This document shows, piece after piece, positions 12,656-24,500 of a stretch of 64,000 nucleotides of DNA. Position numbers and translations under genes: made by a program. This stretch comes from Pomacea canaliculata (Eukaryota; Mollusca; Gastropoda; Architaenioglossa; Ampullariidae). Every line of letters begins with the position of its first letter. The stretch's first letter is position 1. The DNA is taken from assembly GCF_003073045.1 (NCBI RefSeq), contig NC_037601.1:6479872-6543871 (forward strand), written 5' to 3'. The notes beneath the pieces were generated by a model that saw nothing but the letters and a program-made list of their open reading frames with translations, was not told where the DNA came from and did not search any database.

Positions 12656-13608
12656 CTTTACAAGCAAATATATGTGTGTCTATGTGTGTTTTTATGTGTG
12701 TGTCTCTCTCTGTGTCTGTGTATCTCTGTGTGTAAATGTGTCTTTCTCCCTGTGTGTGTGCAGGTATCGAAATTCGTTTACACTTGGCTTGAACAGGGGG
12801 AGGGGATTGTTTGACAACTTTTTCAAAGCGAAATGCGTGTCAAATTCTCACGATTTTTCTTACATGCAAGCGTTTGTTAAAAGTTTTAAAGTCCATAGTC
12901 CTGTTTTAGAACCTGTATGCGGCATCGTTAACAATCCAAGCGATTTTTATGTAGCTATATACTAGTCACGTGACTGACAATCTTTTACTGAGTTACAAAT
13001 GTTTATTTGAAACGGGTTTTAGAAGCACGAATCTTTACCTTTTATTTATTTTGTTTTTAAAAAGTTAGTTTTAAAAATATTATTTTCTTTTTTATTTCTC
13101 TATTAATTGAATGCATTCTTAGTTATCCTAACTAATTATTTTAATCGTAAGCAAACGACACCATTGGCATTATTTTCTTCATACTGTACAAAGGGGTTAA
13201 CTTTGCCTTTCTTTAAATCCACATTACTCATCGGTGTGAAGGACGAACCCGCCGCAAAAACCTTTATCACTGTCTCTTTCAACAAACTCTTGAATGTAAG
13301 AAAAAGCGTTAGCTAGCGACATGTTTTCAAACTTCGTCAGTCTTCTCCCCCAGTAAAAACCTAGTGTAAATACATTTCAATGTCTGCGCCACACACACAC
13401 ACACGCACGTATGTATACACACATTCTCTCCACCAGTCTCTACCTCTTTATCTTTATTTCTTCTCTTTATAGGTATGTGCATGTATAATCGCCTGACCGT
13501 GGCTTCTGTTGCCCCAAACCTCTATGGTAAAGTTGTTTCCTCGCTACAAGATAACGGGTCTCGTGCATTTTTCAGAAGGAAAATATCGTCGACTGAATCT
13601 CGAACACC

Positions 13609-16600
13609 ATGCTGTACTTACTAGTCTTAGCCGCCGTTCTCGTGGAAACACCAGAAACAGCAGCGACGACAGCCGGTAACCTGCTGCCGCCTGGCTGGGA
13701 TAAAATATGTTCACAAACAGCACTGGCCGCCAATGACCTCAACGCCTCGTTTGAATGCCACGTGACTAGAACAGCTCCAATCAAATGGCAGCTTGCAGAT
13801 CTTCGGATGTCTTTGGGTTCTTTTCCTGCGGAAAGTGTAAAGGTATGTGCATTAGTGACGACAACAACACAATTTGAAGATTTCGATGCTGGGTGAACAT
13901 ACATCAAAGAATCGCCGGTTCGGTTTGGGGGCGTTTGGGTTACAAACGTTTAATTCTAGTTTAGCGTTGTCAGTGGGCCATCCTCTTGTGTTGTATCTAA
14001 TTACAATAGTTTTTATTCTTTTCGCCTGTCAGGTGCATTGAAAAAGTCAACACAATAAAGGAAAGCAAAATCCAAACAAAAGCAACACATCACGTTCACA
14101 CAAACGTCACATTCCCCATCCCCTCCACACGATAATCTCTCCCCGCCCATCCCCACGCTGCTTAGATTACTCTCCCTTCTATCCTCGCTATAGGGTTAAT
14201 AATGTTTTAATGTAACAACTTTTTCGGTTGTTCTTTCCCAATGGCAGGTGTCCATTGACGTCACATGTGAACATGGCGCTAACATCAGTCTGCCCTGGCC
14301 GATGAGTGCACCCGGTCTCGTGGAGCTAAAGGTAAGGGACTGCACTCTGCTGGACAAGTACGCTGATTTTGGGAAGTCTGCAGTGCTGCTGCGCGATCAT
14401 CTGCGCGTGTTGGACATGCGCAATTGCGTCTGGCTAAACGGAGAAGACATTTTGATCTCCAACCTGCTGGAGAACCTTACCAGCGAATATAACTGCGGCC
14501 AGGACAGTTCTATCGAAAAATACATCTACAGGAACATCAGTGACGCTTTTACCAGCCTCGAAAATCTTCCGTTGCCCCCCAGTGTTCACACGGATGAAAA
14601 GCTTACCTCCAGTTCTCCCGACACGCCAGGAAGACGAGCCTACTCAACCACAGCCGCCCCCGACGTCGGTCAGGATTTTAAGGATATTTTGCAGAAGGTT
14701 TTTGACATTGACTCACGCTGCAATTATGAAAAGTTGGAAGTACTTGATGAGAGCGAAACCAACGCTTTTCCTGTACACGCGTTCGAACTTATGGTGTTTG
14801 GAGCCAAGTATCCGAGTCTTCGCATTATGAATTATAGCTACATTGGCTTGCGTGGGGTTCCCCAACAACTGAAGGAATGGCCGAGGTATTTTCCTAAACT
14901 CGAGCTGATCGATCTGTCACGTAACCGAATTAGTGACGTCACCTTCGAGTTTCGTTATCCCAACCAAGTGGGTATGACTCTTTGTCTTCAGTACAACAAT
15001 ATCACCAAAATCTCTTTGGACATCCTCAACAATTGGGCGCGTATCCCTAACCTTTATGTTGATATTCGTCATAACCCCATCGACTGTAATTGCGACCTTG
15101 GCGACTTTCTGGTTCAGCTGAAGAACGAAACGGCGTGGGAGGGATCGGCCATGAACTATTACCTTTCATACGTCCCTGATCTCACGTGCTTCACACCACG
15201 GGTGCTGAAGGGTCGGAGGCTTGGTTCTCTCTCGCCGAATGATCTAACTTGTCCTGTGGCTCAAGCTGACCTTCGACCCGCGTTGGCCGGTCTTGTGGCT
15301 GTTGCCGTTGTGCTGTTGGTGCTCCTGGTGTTTGCTGTGCGCTACCGTCGCGAGGTTCGCATCCTTGTCTTCACGCGCGCCCACGTGTTGCTGCCGTGCG
15401 GCCTTCCGCTGGCGAACGTGGACGTCGGTCTGGCGGGTGGCAAAACCTACGACGCCTTCGTGGCCTACGCACACGACGACAGCGAGTGGGTGCTGAGGGA
15501 GCTGTGTCACAGGCTGGAGAACTCCTCCACTAAAGCCAGACCAGCGTGCAAACTGTGCATCCACCAGCGAGACTTCGTGGTGGGCAAAACCATCATCGGC
15601 AACATCATCGACAACATCGCCGCTAGCAAGCACATCATTGTCGTCGTGTCGCCCAGCTTCGTCAAGTAAGTCATGACCCCTGACATTAGATAGGAGATAG
15701 TTTTGATTGCTAATATGTATGTCGTTATAGGAATATTTTTTTGTAATCGACCTTATTTTGTTTCAGGAGTTCTTGGGCATTGCAAGAACTGCGACAGGCT
15801 CTTCGCCAGAGTCAGGAAGACCCATGTCGAAATGTGATTTTGGTCATGCTGAAAGAAGTCGAACCGTCGAGTATGCCTCCTGTTCTGACGAGATGCTGCA
15901 AAGCCCTTACTTGTCTAGAAGCTAGCGACGCACTCTTTTGGGACAGGTAGGTCAGAGGTTATTACGAGAAAGGATTCTGTTTCCACGCTATCATTCAATC
16001 ATGTTTCCATAATTTTCGCTATTTTTCAGTCTTTCTCTCTCACTTCGTTGTATTCTTCTTTTTCTTCTTCTATCACTTACATTCCACGTAAATAAGTATA
16101 CAAAGGCCTATGTTTGTTGTAATATGTATTTTATATGTTCTATTCTTACTTTCTGGATTTCAATAATGGCAGACGCTGATGGCGACAAGCAAATAATGAC
16201 CAGCTAAAGCGAGACATATTTATTTGCTTTTTCTAGTTATGTATGCATGCGACCTTTAACCCTATAAAGGACAGATTTCTGCCATTTGTTATGCTAACTT
16301 CTCGCTATGTCCGCAGTCTCCGAACCATGTCACTCATGCTTACCGAGATAAAATGTCATCGAAATGTTTTCAAATAGTATCAAGCAGTCCATAACTTCAA
16401 ATGCCCAACCTTGTCTTTCATAAAATTTCCAAAGAAAAGCAAGCGAAAGGCTGTGACATTTTTGTGCAAAGTGAGATATTTTGTAGGTGTCAATATTGAT
16501 TTGACTTTCACAGTTCTTCAATTCAGTTCCACAGTTTGTCAATGTACAGATTGTTCTTTGATCATTACTGATTCATATGTATGAAATTGGTTATTGTTTA

Positions 16601-17050
16601 TGAAGAATCTGCGTGAGAGCTCCCAAAGTCTTGATAAAAGCAAATAGCTTACAATATTACATTGTTTAGCCCCAAAAGGACAAAGAAATAGAATTGAAAG
16701 ATTCTGGCGTATGGATGAGACAACATGCTGGGTAGATGTTATTCATACTCGTTTCTTCTTTATTTGAACATTTGATGTTTTCATTTTTCTCTCTTTTTTC
16801 TGGCAGACTCCAATACTCACTTCATGTCACAGAGAAGAAGAAAATTAAGCTGGATGAGAACGACTGCAGCAACGATGAAGACCAAGAGACAAAAGATGAC
16901 GTCATCACAGATGGCGGTTGCAATGAGTCTGACGATAAGACCATCGACGGGCGGTTGGCAAAGAGTTTATTTTTAGAAACAATGCGCACGATCTCGGTAG
17001 ACAGCGCCACCTCTTTCAACGAGGAACAGAAACTCGTGACACCACAGTAA
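13609..17050 (+). CDS. Toll-like receptor TLR-B, tandem paralogue of TLR-A
   Basis: Four exons: 13609-13842, 14248-15665, 15767-15946 and 16807-17050, giving 691 aa with the same intron phases as TLR-A. Residues 1 to about 18 form a signal peptide (MLYLLVLAAVLVE). The short LRR ectodomain is as in TLR-A, with about 20 extra Ser/Thr/Pro-rich residues (after YIYRNISDAF) near 180. LRRCT cysteines, a transmembrane helix at about 424-443 and a TIR domain follow: box 1 YDAFVAYAHDD at 479, box 2 RDFVVG at 519-524 again with Val for Pro, and FW at 608-609. The C-tail ends LVTPQ and lacks about 15 residues present in TLR-A. A likely poly(A) signal AATAAA lies at 17614-17619. The ectodomain is clearly diverged from TLR-A, while the membrane-proximal and TIR box 1 DNA is nearly identical. 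Confidence 0.93.
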
Positions 17051-19689
17051 ATAATTATGTATGTGCGACTTTGTTCCTTATTAGTGAGACATTTCTTTCA
17101 TTTTGGAAGACAACGACATTGACGAACGCAATATTGTACAACACATACAGCTCGCAGTACATAAAGGTAAAATACAGCGCAATACATTACAACATAGTTT
17201 GTCAGTTGCATAAAATTCAATGAGAATTTGCAAAGATAATCAAAATAAGAGATAAATGCTACATCTTCAACAACAGTTTGAGTCAGACGCCATACCTGAC
17301 TTGTCTGTGAAATCGATTCCAGTTACTGATACCTTCTAGTCTCAGTTCACTTTTACATATTTTAAATCACCTTTATAACTTTGTTTATACATATATATGT
17401 ATATATAATTTGTACACTTTGATGTCTTCGCTGTATGTTTGCACCTCTGTGCACACTGGGTAACGAGATTTGAGTAAAGCTTTAAGCTTATGCAAGCTAC
17501 TTTTTTTTGCAAACACATTTGGATTTAATTCTTTGTATGTGCTATTGTTTAAACTTTTGCTATAATGTTTTAGTGTATAAGTGTGTACATGCATTCTGTT
17601 AAGTACTTCTGGTAATAAAAAAATGTAAAAGGTTATATAAAGTACTTTAACAGCAACAACAAACATTCCTCTCCACTAGATTTGCTCTTTTGACCAGTTT
17701 CTCCGTAGTACTTCAGGACTGGGCACTGAAACAGACCCCTTCCGGCTTCGGCATCTTCCCTTGTATCGGTAGAATTAAAACGCAATTGTTTTAAGTGCAA
17801 GTGGGCAAAAAAAAAAAAAAAAAAAAAATGAAGTAATGGACATAGTTCAGTTATACTATTTGTTCCTCTTACCAGACGTGCTCATTATCCTTTTGTAAGA
17901 GTCTGGCTGGAGCCGTCTGACCTGTTGTGTGCGCAGTTATTTTTGCATTTCCGTTTTTCTCGTAGCGTAATATATTTTTTTCTTCCTAACGATTTCATAG
18001 ATTACAATTATAAGTGCTGTTACGACCGACTTTGGTAGTGCGCCACTCAACAAATGACGGAGTGTTCCAGTGGTTTGGGAGGGGAGGGGAGGGTAATGCG
18101 AGCGGAAATGGCGCAATCAGGCCATTGAAACTGGGAAATTCATTCAAGTGATTCTAGTGTGCCTTTTACAAAGATACAAGCACGCAAAACCCACGTCCAG
18201 ATGGCGCCTTTGAGTTAGTAAACCAAAGTGTACTCTTCAAATAAAATGTGAATCTAGCCACATAGGGATATGGCATTACACAACTGACCCACAAAAACCT
18301 GGACCGAAGAACATGTAAGGTCTGAGCACATAATTAACACACGACTTTTTCTTAATTTTAATTTTTACTTTTGAAATTAACTGAAGGGAAATCCAGACTT
18401 GTTTTCTCAATGCAACAGGACCTTGGGAACCTTCGTCAAAAGGTTTGACGCTAACTCCGATAAACATTATTGCTCACGCAAAGGCTCTTTTTTCAAAGAA
18501 CAGCAGTAGATAGTTCATTTGCATTGCATCTGCATGTTTCTTAAATCCACATTGGAGTAGATGATTCCAGTTTGCCAAAGTAAAAAAAAACAAACAAACA
18601 AAAAACAACCAAAGAAACAACCCCCCCACCCCAATAAACAAAACAAAAAACAAACACACACACACACAAAAAAAAAAAAAAAAGGCAAACGAAAAAAATA
18701 AAAAATACAAATAAGGACCGCAAACTCCTAGTAGTTGTAATAATCGTACCAATTATTACTCGCAGAGAATTTCATATTTTTCACAAATTTAAATACGTAC
18801 TACTTTGCTATAAGATGAACTCTGCTTCTGTAATTACCTGTCGGTTACTGCGAAATGTCGGTTATTGGGCTTTTCTGCGTATTTCCTATACACAGTTAAT
18901 GTCCTAAACCCAGTCAGTTTGACCAGAGAATGTCAAATAAAATATTCTTCCCTCCCTGCTTCGGTTTGATTCTGTCTTCATTCTGCCCGTGCAACATAAC
19001 TGTTCTAGTGTAGTAAGCAATGAACTGAGACAAGCGCTCAAAGATGCCCCTCACTCCAATCCTTTTTTTTTCCATTGCAAGTAAATATTATTCAATAGAT
19101 ACTAAATGAATAAAATGTGAGATCTTATAGTAGTAATTCTAGATAGCAAAGATGGCGTAGAACGGACTGAAGATCGATTTCAAACCAGACTAGTATGTGC
19201 AAAATAGTCAAAGAGAAAGAAGTCGGGCAAATTTTCCTAAAGTTTTCTCCTACGACTTACATCCCTTTACTTTTTTTATTTTATGTTGGTTTTTTTTTTT
19301 TCTTCGTTGTTTTCCAACTGTTTACTCAAACTAAACGACCTTTATAGCCTTCAGTTTCTTTGGAAATAAATATCCTTTTAAGTGTACATTATTTCACATC
19401 TGAACAAATGTTCTGGAGTCGTCACCGTTACATCGGCAGTGATCTCCCTTTACTGCCGGAACGCAGCGAGTCTTCGCATTCTTCTTCGTTCTACATTTTT
19501 GTGATTATTTCGTGGATGCTTTTCAGCTAAATGATCTGCCTTTTTGGCTGAGGTATTGCGTTATACAAATTAACTTATTACATTACTGTCCATCTTCATG
19601 CACACGTAAATGTTAGTGAGTGTGAGAGAGAGAGAATATGTTAGTCTGTGAATATAGGCTGTCAAATATCTACAAGCAAAGAAAGAAAG
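17051..19689. other. Intergenic, TLR-B 3' UTR then no gene
   Basis: After the TLR-B 3' UTR, whose likely poly(A) signal is at 17614, I see no gene. The stretch has a poly-A run at about 17806-17828 and an A/C-rich low-complexity block at about 18585-18690. The antisense frames across that block are artefacts of its composition. Confidence 0.5.
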
Positions 19690-19835
19690 CACAATTTTAA
19701 GAATTCATGCGCACAATCTCAGTAGACAGAACACATTTTTGTGTGTGTATGTGCGCGTGCGCAAGAGATGGTAGACAACTCGTGAAACCTTCTCACTTTC
19801 GCATTAGATTTATGCCCCCTTCTCCACCAATTACA
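19690..19835 (+). pseudogene. Relic of a third TLR last exon
   Basis: The DNA at 19708-19730 encodes MRTISVD, and further on DGRQLVKP. These match the C-terminal tail of TLR-A (MRTISVDSA ... DDRQLVTP) in the same order. The following bases (ATTAGATTTATG.CCC near 19801) resemble the TLR-A end encoding SRFIVP rather than TLR-B, which stops earlier. A GT-rich insertion lies between the two conserved parts. No matching exons 1-3 were seen nearby, so this is a decayed fragment of a former tandem copy. Confidence 0.7.
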
Positions 19836-20171
19836 GTTGCTGAAGACTATTCGAAGCTTACCACCACTACCACAATTATTACGCAGCTATTCAGATTTGG
19901 CACGTGTTCCTGTGAGTCGCAGTTTGTGATGTCATACTCTACATGCATCTTTATGTTCACCACTACTCAAAAGCTTATTTTTTTTTTTTAGCTGTTATTT
20001 TATACTTTGAGTAATAAATTTCAAAATTGTATGTCCATTTATTCATTTCTTTTCTGCACGTTTCACTTTTTTATTTTATGCACATGCTTTCTGGAAATGC
20101 ACTGACAAATATATGACTTTCCTGTTCATTCTGTACACTGATCATTTTGATCATGGTGTTAGCTCAGTTGT

Positions 20172-20300
20172 CAGGCAGTTCGGTGGTGCAACGGTTAGCG
20201 TCTGTCACCAATAAAGTGAGGATTGGCTGTCACGAGCTCAGATCCCCGTCTTGTGCATGCTGTTTTTTCTCTACATGTGGCATCTATTTACAGAGCCAGT
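20172..20300 (+). mobile_element. tRNA-derived SINE, head region
   Basis: CGGTGGTGCAACGGTTAGCG resembles a polymerase III A box, and CACGAGCTCAGATCCCCGTC further on resembles a B box with the usual tRNA-like spacing. The head is alignable to the second copy at 31712 through shared AACGGTTA, CTGTCACCA and TCAGATC.CGTCT. The 3' boundary is uncertain. Confidence 0.65.
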
Positions 20301-21534
20301 TGCTTTGCCTTAGCTGTTGGCTCGAAGTCAAAAACATCGATTTTCCCCTCCCCATCTGTACTCAATTGTTTATCTATTCATTCATCTACTTGTTTCAGAT
20401 TTATAGTTCTATTCGTTTTACAGAGGCCAGTCCTGAATGCACACTGAAACAATAAAACTCAGAATACTATGTATAATTATTTAAATGTCGATTTTATTTT
20501 ATATGAACATAAAAACGACCAACGGAGTGAGCCGCCTGTTATGTATGTGCACAGGCTATCAAGTACTTTCCGTAAACCTGAGAACTATGAAGGACATTGA
20601 ATTACGTTTGAGCGTTACTCCACGTGTGACCCATTTCCCGGTCCTTTAATAAACTCTCTCCGCAGCATGCGTAACTCAACGGCAAGTAAGCAGGCTCCGC
20701 AATCTTTCCTTGGTGAATCCAAGTCCCACGACATCGTTTAAGTCAGCGGATGCGCAAATGGGTCCACTTGACACAGTTGCTTAGGGCAAGCGTTATCTGT
20801 CCAGCTGTAATATTTCACCTTCGTGCATCTGATGAGTAACAATGCAATTACCTCCAGCTGTAATCTTTTCCGAAACTGCACATCGCACACTATGAGATGG
20901 TCCCACTGGGAAAAACTGTGGGCAAACACACGAGAATAAGCAAGGCCCCTTTCTGTGTCAATTGTTATCTGTGGCGTGGATTCATCCCAAGAATGTTACG
21001 TCCCTGTAAAAAAAAATAAGGCATCTTTTGGTGGCTTATTTTTAAAAAAAAAAGTGCTGCCAACCAGGTGTGGTATGCTAATTGGGTTAACTGCATCTCA
21101 CGTCCTTGCATTCATCACTACTAATACATGTATGCTAATCAAAATTCTAAAAAAGAAATTATATATGGTGATAATTATCTAATCATACGATCCAATAGGA
21201 CACAAACTTCATTATTTATGTACGGTAGGTGCGTGGATGTTTAGGTTGGTTGGTATTGTTGGTAATGGGAAATTACCCATTTTGAGTTTATATCTAAACA
21301 CCCGATTGTCAACTTTCTAAAACGGATATATTTAACTCCTATACATCTTGAAACTTGAACTTTTTAAAAATTATGTTGACGTAGGTGAGGACTGATGATT
21401 ATAATGACGACGACAAGACCTTGCTTTTGGCGGGTAGTGTTGGTAGTAACCTTTTGTGGTTTGAGATGTTTCTGTTATAAGCTTTATAATTTTTTTTTTG
21501 TAAAAGGCGAAAAAAGTGTTTTAAGTGGACAGTT
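20301..21534. other. Intergenic, no gene seen
   Basis: Nothing coding is supported between the SINE and the COQ9 stop codon. The COQ9 3' UTR should lie just below 21535 on the - strand. Confidence 0.45.
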
Positions 21535-24500
21535 TCAGTTTCTCTCCACACAGACGATACTCACAACTATGCACAAGCCCCATAGACTCTCGCCCACAAC
21601 ACTGCACGTCTGCGAGGTCTGCAACAAGATCATCAAAAATGATAAGACTGAATACCACTCAACTTGGTAAAAATGTAGTCTGGTCAGTCTTAGACACCCA
21701 CTCCTCAAGAACGCCTGTGGGCAGCCATATATATACACGAAGCGTGAGAAGGAGCAGAAAAAAATAGGTGTGACATGGAGAGAGAGAGAGGGACAAGGAG
21801 AGAGAGAGAGCAGCTGTGTACTGCGGTTGTGTAACAGTCGTGCAGCAGCTGCTGTGGTTGTGTAAACAATGACGAACCAACCCCCTGACGTACCTGTCGA
21901 ACAGCATTCCCCAAGGTCTTCATGTCGTCGAGACGCCTGTGGAGGAATGCCCAGGTGTCTGTGTTGTCTTCTGACCGATCTTGCAACATGTAGATTTCAG
22001 TGGCCTTATAGACGCCGGCCAGAGCTGCACGCTTTGTGTACCAGTTAAACTGCAATGAGAGAAAGAGGACAACCGCATCGATCTTAAAGCTCTAGTGAGG
22101 CGCAAATTCCTTTTCTAATGACCGAAAAAAGCTCCCGTTCTAGAGATGCAGACTGACAAACATCCACACACACACACAGAGGTGCATACCGTGCCTTCAC
22201 GTTTACGCGTAATTAACACATGACTACAGCTCTCCCATTGGCTGAGGTCTGATTCAACTTAATCCATTTCAAAACACTTCGCTCTCTCTCTATTTAACAC
22301 ACACACACCATAGGAAAATCTAAAGGAAGCATTACCATGAGGCAAACAAACTCTTTGCTTACATCAACTGAACGGTCTCCGGCATAATACCAGACTTCGT
22401 CGACAAGGTTGGCGAGGTTAGTCCACGACTCCACAGCGTTCTGTGGCAGCGTCTGAATAGCCATGGCCTGGGGCCATGTGTCAATATATGGCAAAATCAT
22501 GCGAAGTCGAGCTTCCAGGGCGTAGCCAATGAACTCTCGAGTGCTTGGCTTCCTATTATACACACACACAGAGTAAAATGTATAAGCGTGATGCTTTAGG
22601 AACTGAATTGCGATTATCCCCGCAGAGTTCAGTCAGTCTAAGGTTTGTTCTCGAATAAAAAGCATATTAAGCACAAACTGATTCATTAGTGTTCTTAATC
22701 TACTTAATCTAAACCTTAATCTGCTTGATCGTAACTCATAGGTGACGCATCAAAAAAGTCTGGCTTTTTGATAAGTACTCTCGTTCTAGAATCCCTGACC
22801 CCAAATGACATCGGTGCGACTGTCATAAACAAAAGACGCCAACTAATCCTTAGTGAGAGCTGTTTCATTCGTCATTTGAAAAAGTCTCTTTCGAACCTAC
22901 TGTCCACGAGGTTTTAATTCTTTTTCTCCACGAGATTTCAGCTAACCAACGTTTACAACTGGACTGGGATATGGAGCGCCCACTCACCTTAGCAACGAAA
23001 CTGGAAGTCCCCTTGCTTGCTGATCATCCTCACTCAGGTTCAAATTAAGAATGATCGCCAAATACAAGAAACGGTTTAAAGATCGAGTGGTCATTAAGAA
23101 AGAAAAAAAAAGAAACATTGTACGTACCCCACTAGACCTTTAAAGTTCATAATGTACTTACTCTTCTTCTTCAAGACTCTGCACCTTCTCGGCCAGGATG
23201 GTACCTAGACGCTTGTTGCTGGTCGAGTAGAAGAAGCTGATCAACTCCGCGCCGCCGCGCGGAAACATGCCGTGCGTCACAGCAGGATACCCTTCCGCCT
23301 CCGCGCCTACACGTCACGACACAGAAGTCAGGAATCACAAGGCCGTCGTCAGAACTAATTCATTAACCATAGCAGCAACGGCATGAACTACAGCAACAAT
23401 GCAAATCTAAAATATAAACACGACAATGAAGATTAATGTGTTTGGTGGTAAAAAGAATTTGCAATCGGTACGGTACAGGCTGTGGACGAACTACAGTGAA
23501 GGAAAGCCAGGACAAATGTATGCATATATTAAGTGTCAAAGGTAGCTTTCCACATTTGTTTGGATTTGTTGTCAATCACCAGGGAGGGTAGAGCCAGAGG
23601 GCTGGGTTCAGCCACTTTACTATTGTCAAATAAAACAGCGGATTAAAAAAACAAAACAAAACAAAAAAAAAAACCCAAGTCAGACCATCAACTTCATGCT
23701 GCTGCAAATCTGCACTCCAAATCCTCCATTTTTTTGTGCGATTCTCTTTCTTAACTGCTGTCACCTTCCTGCTAGTCCACAGTTTTTCTAGACTGATTTC
23801 AAGACCAAGCAGACCCTAACAACGTCCCCATGTGCGCATTCGGACGAGGGTATCGTGACAGAAAAGTTCAAACCTGCTGCGAGCGCCTTCCTTGTCCAGC
23901 CGTGCACGTGAACGAAGGGCAGGGCCGCCTCCAGAATGCGATGGCGACTGTCCACTTCTTCCTGTTCCCTTAACTCCACGTCTCCGGACTGGCATTCTCC
24001 CTCATGTCGCTCCTCCCTGACGGGGAGAGGGAAAAGGAGAGGGGTACAGATTTGTAAATATTTGTTTAGGTGTCAGCAACTGTCATCAACTTCACGGTAA
24101 TTACACTTGAAGCCTGTGTAAAAAAGTATTTTTCTTCTTTGCAGAGATCAAGATGAATTGTTTACCGATTTCATCAACTTACTCTGAATCATTGTACGAT
24201 GTTCTTCCTTGGCTGTTGACAACTCTTGTACACGAAAACCCACGACGCTGGTCCTTGATCAAGTGCCAAAGGACTGCAATAACAGTGTAAAAGAAAAACC
24301 CTGATAAGTGCAGTTAGCATCCCTCTTTCACACACACCATCAGTGTACCCTGTTTTTGCACTTTACACTTTTTGTAGTTATGAATTACCCTTTAAAGTGT
24401 CCACGTTAAATTAAAACATAAAATATGTACAACAGCACACTTGTACCTTTAATTAGTATCCATAAATGCTTGTCATTGCAAGGACCCCTCCTTGGTCGTG

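Noticed and set aside
18474-18752. Phe/Val/Cys-rich antisense frames
   Set aside because: They are translations of an A/C-rich simple sequence tract.
20147-20455. Possible functional tRNA gene
   Set aside because: A- and B-box-like sequences occur but a cloverleaf with acceptor stem does not form, and a related head occurs at 31712, so it is a SINE.
21395-21767. Plus-strand frames with a CEVCNKIIKND segment that looks zinc-finger-like
   Set aside because: There is only one CxxC and no partner His/Cys pair, and the region overlaps the COQ9 last exon on the other strand, which fits a splice acceptor and phase.
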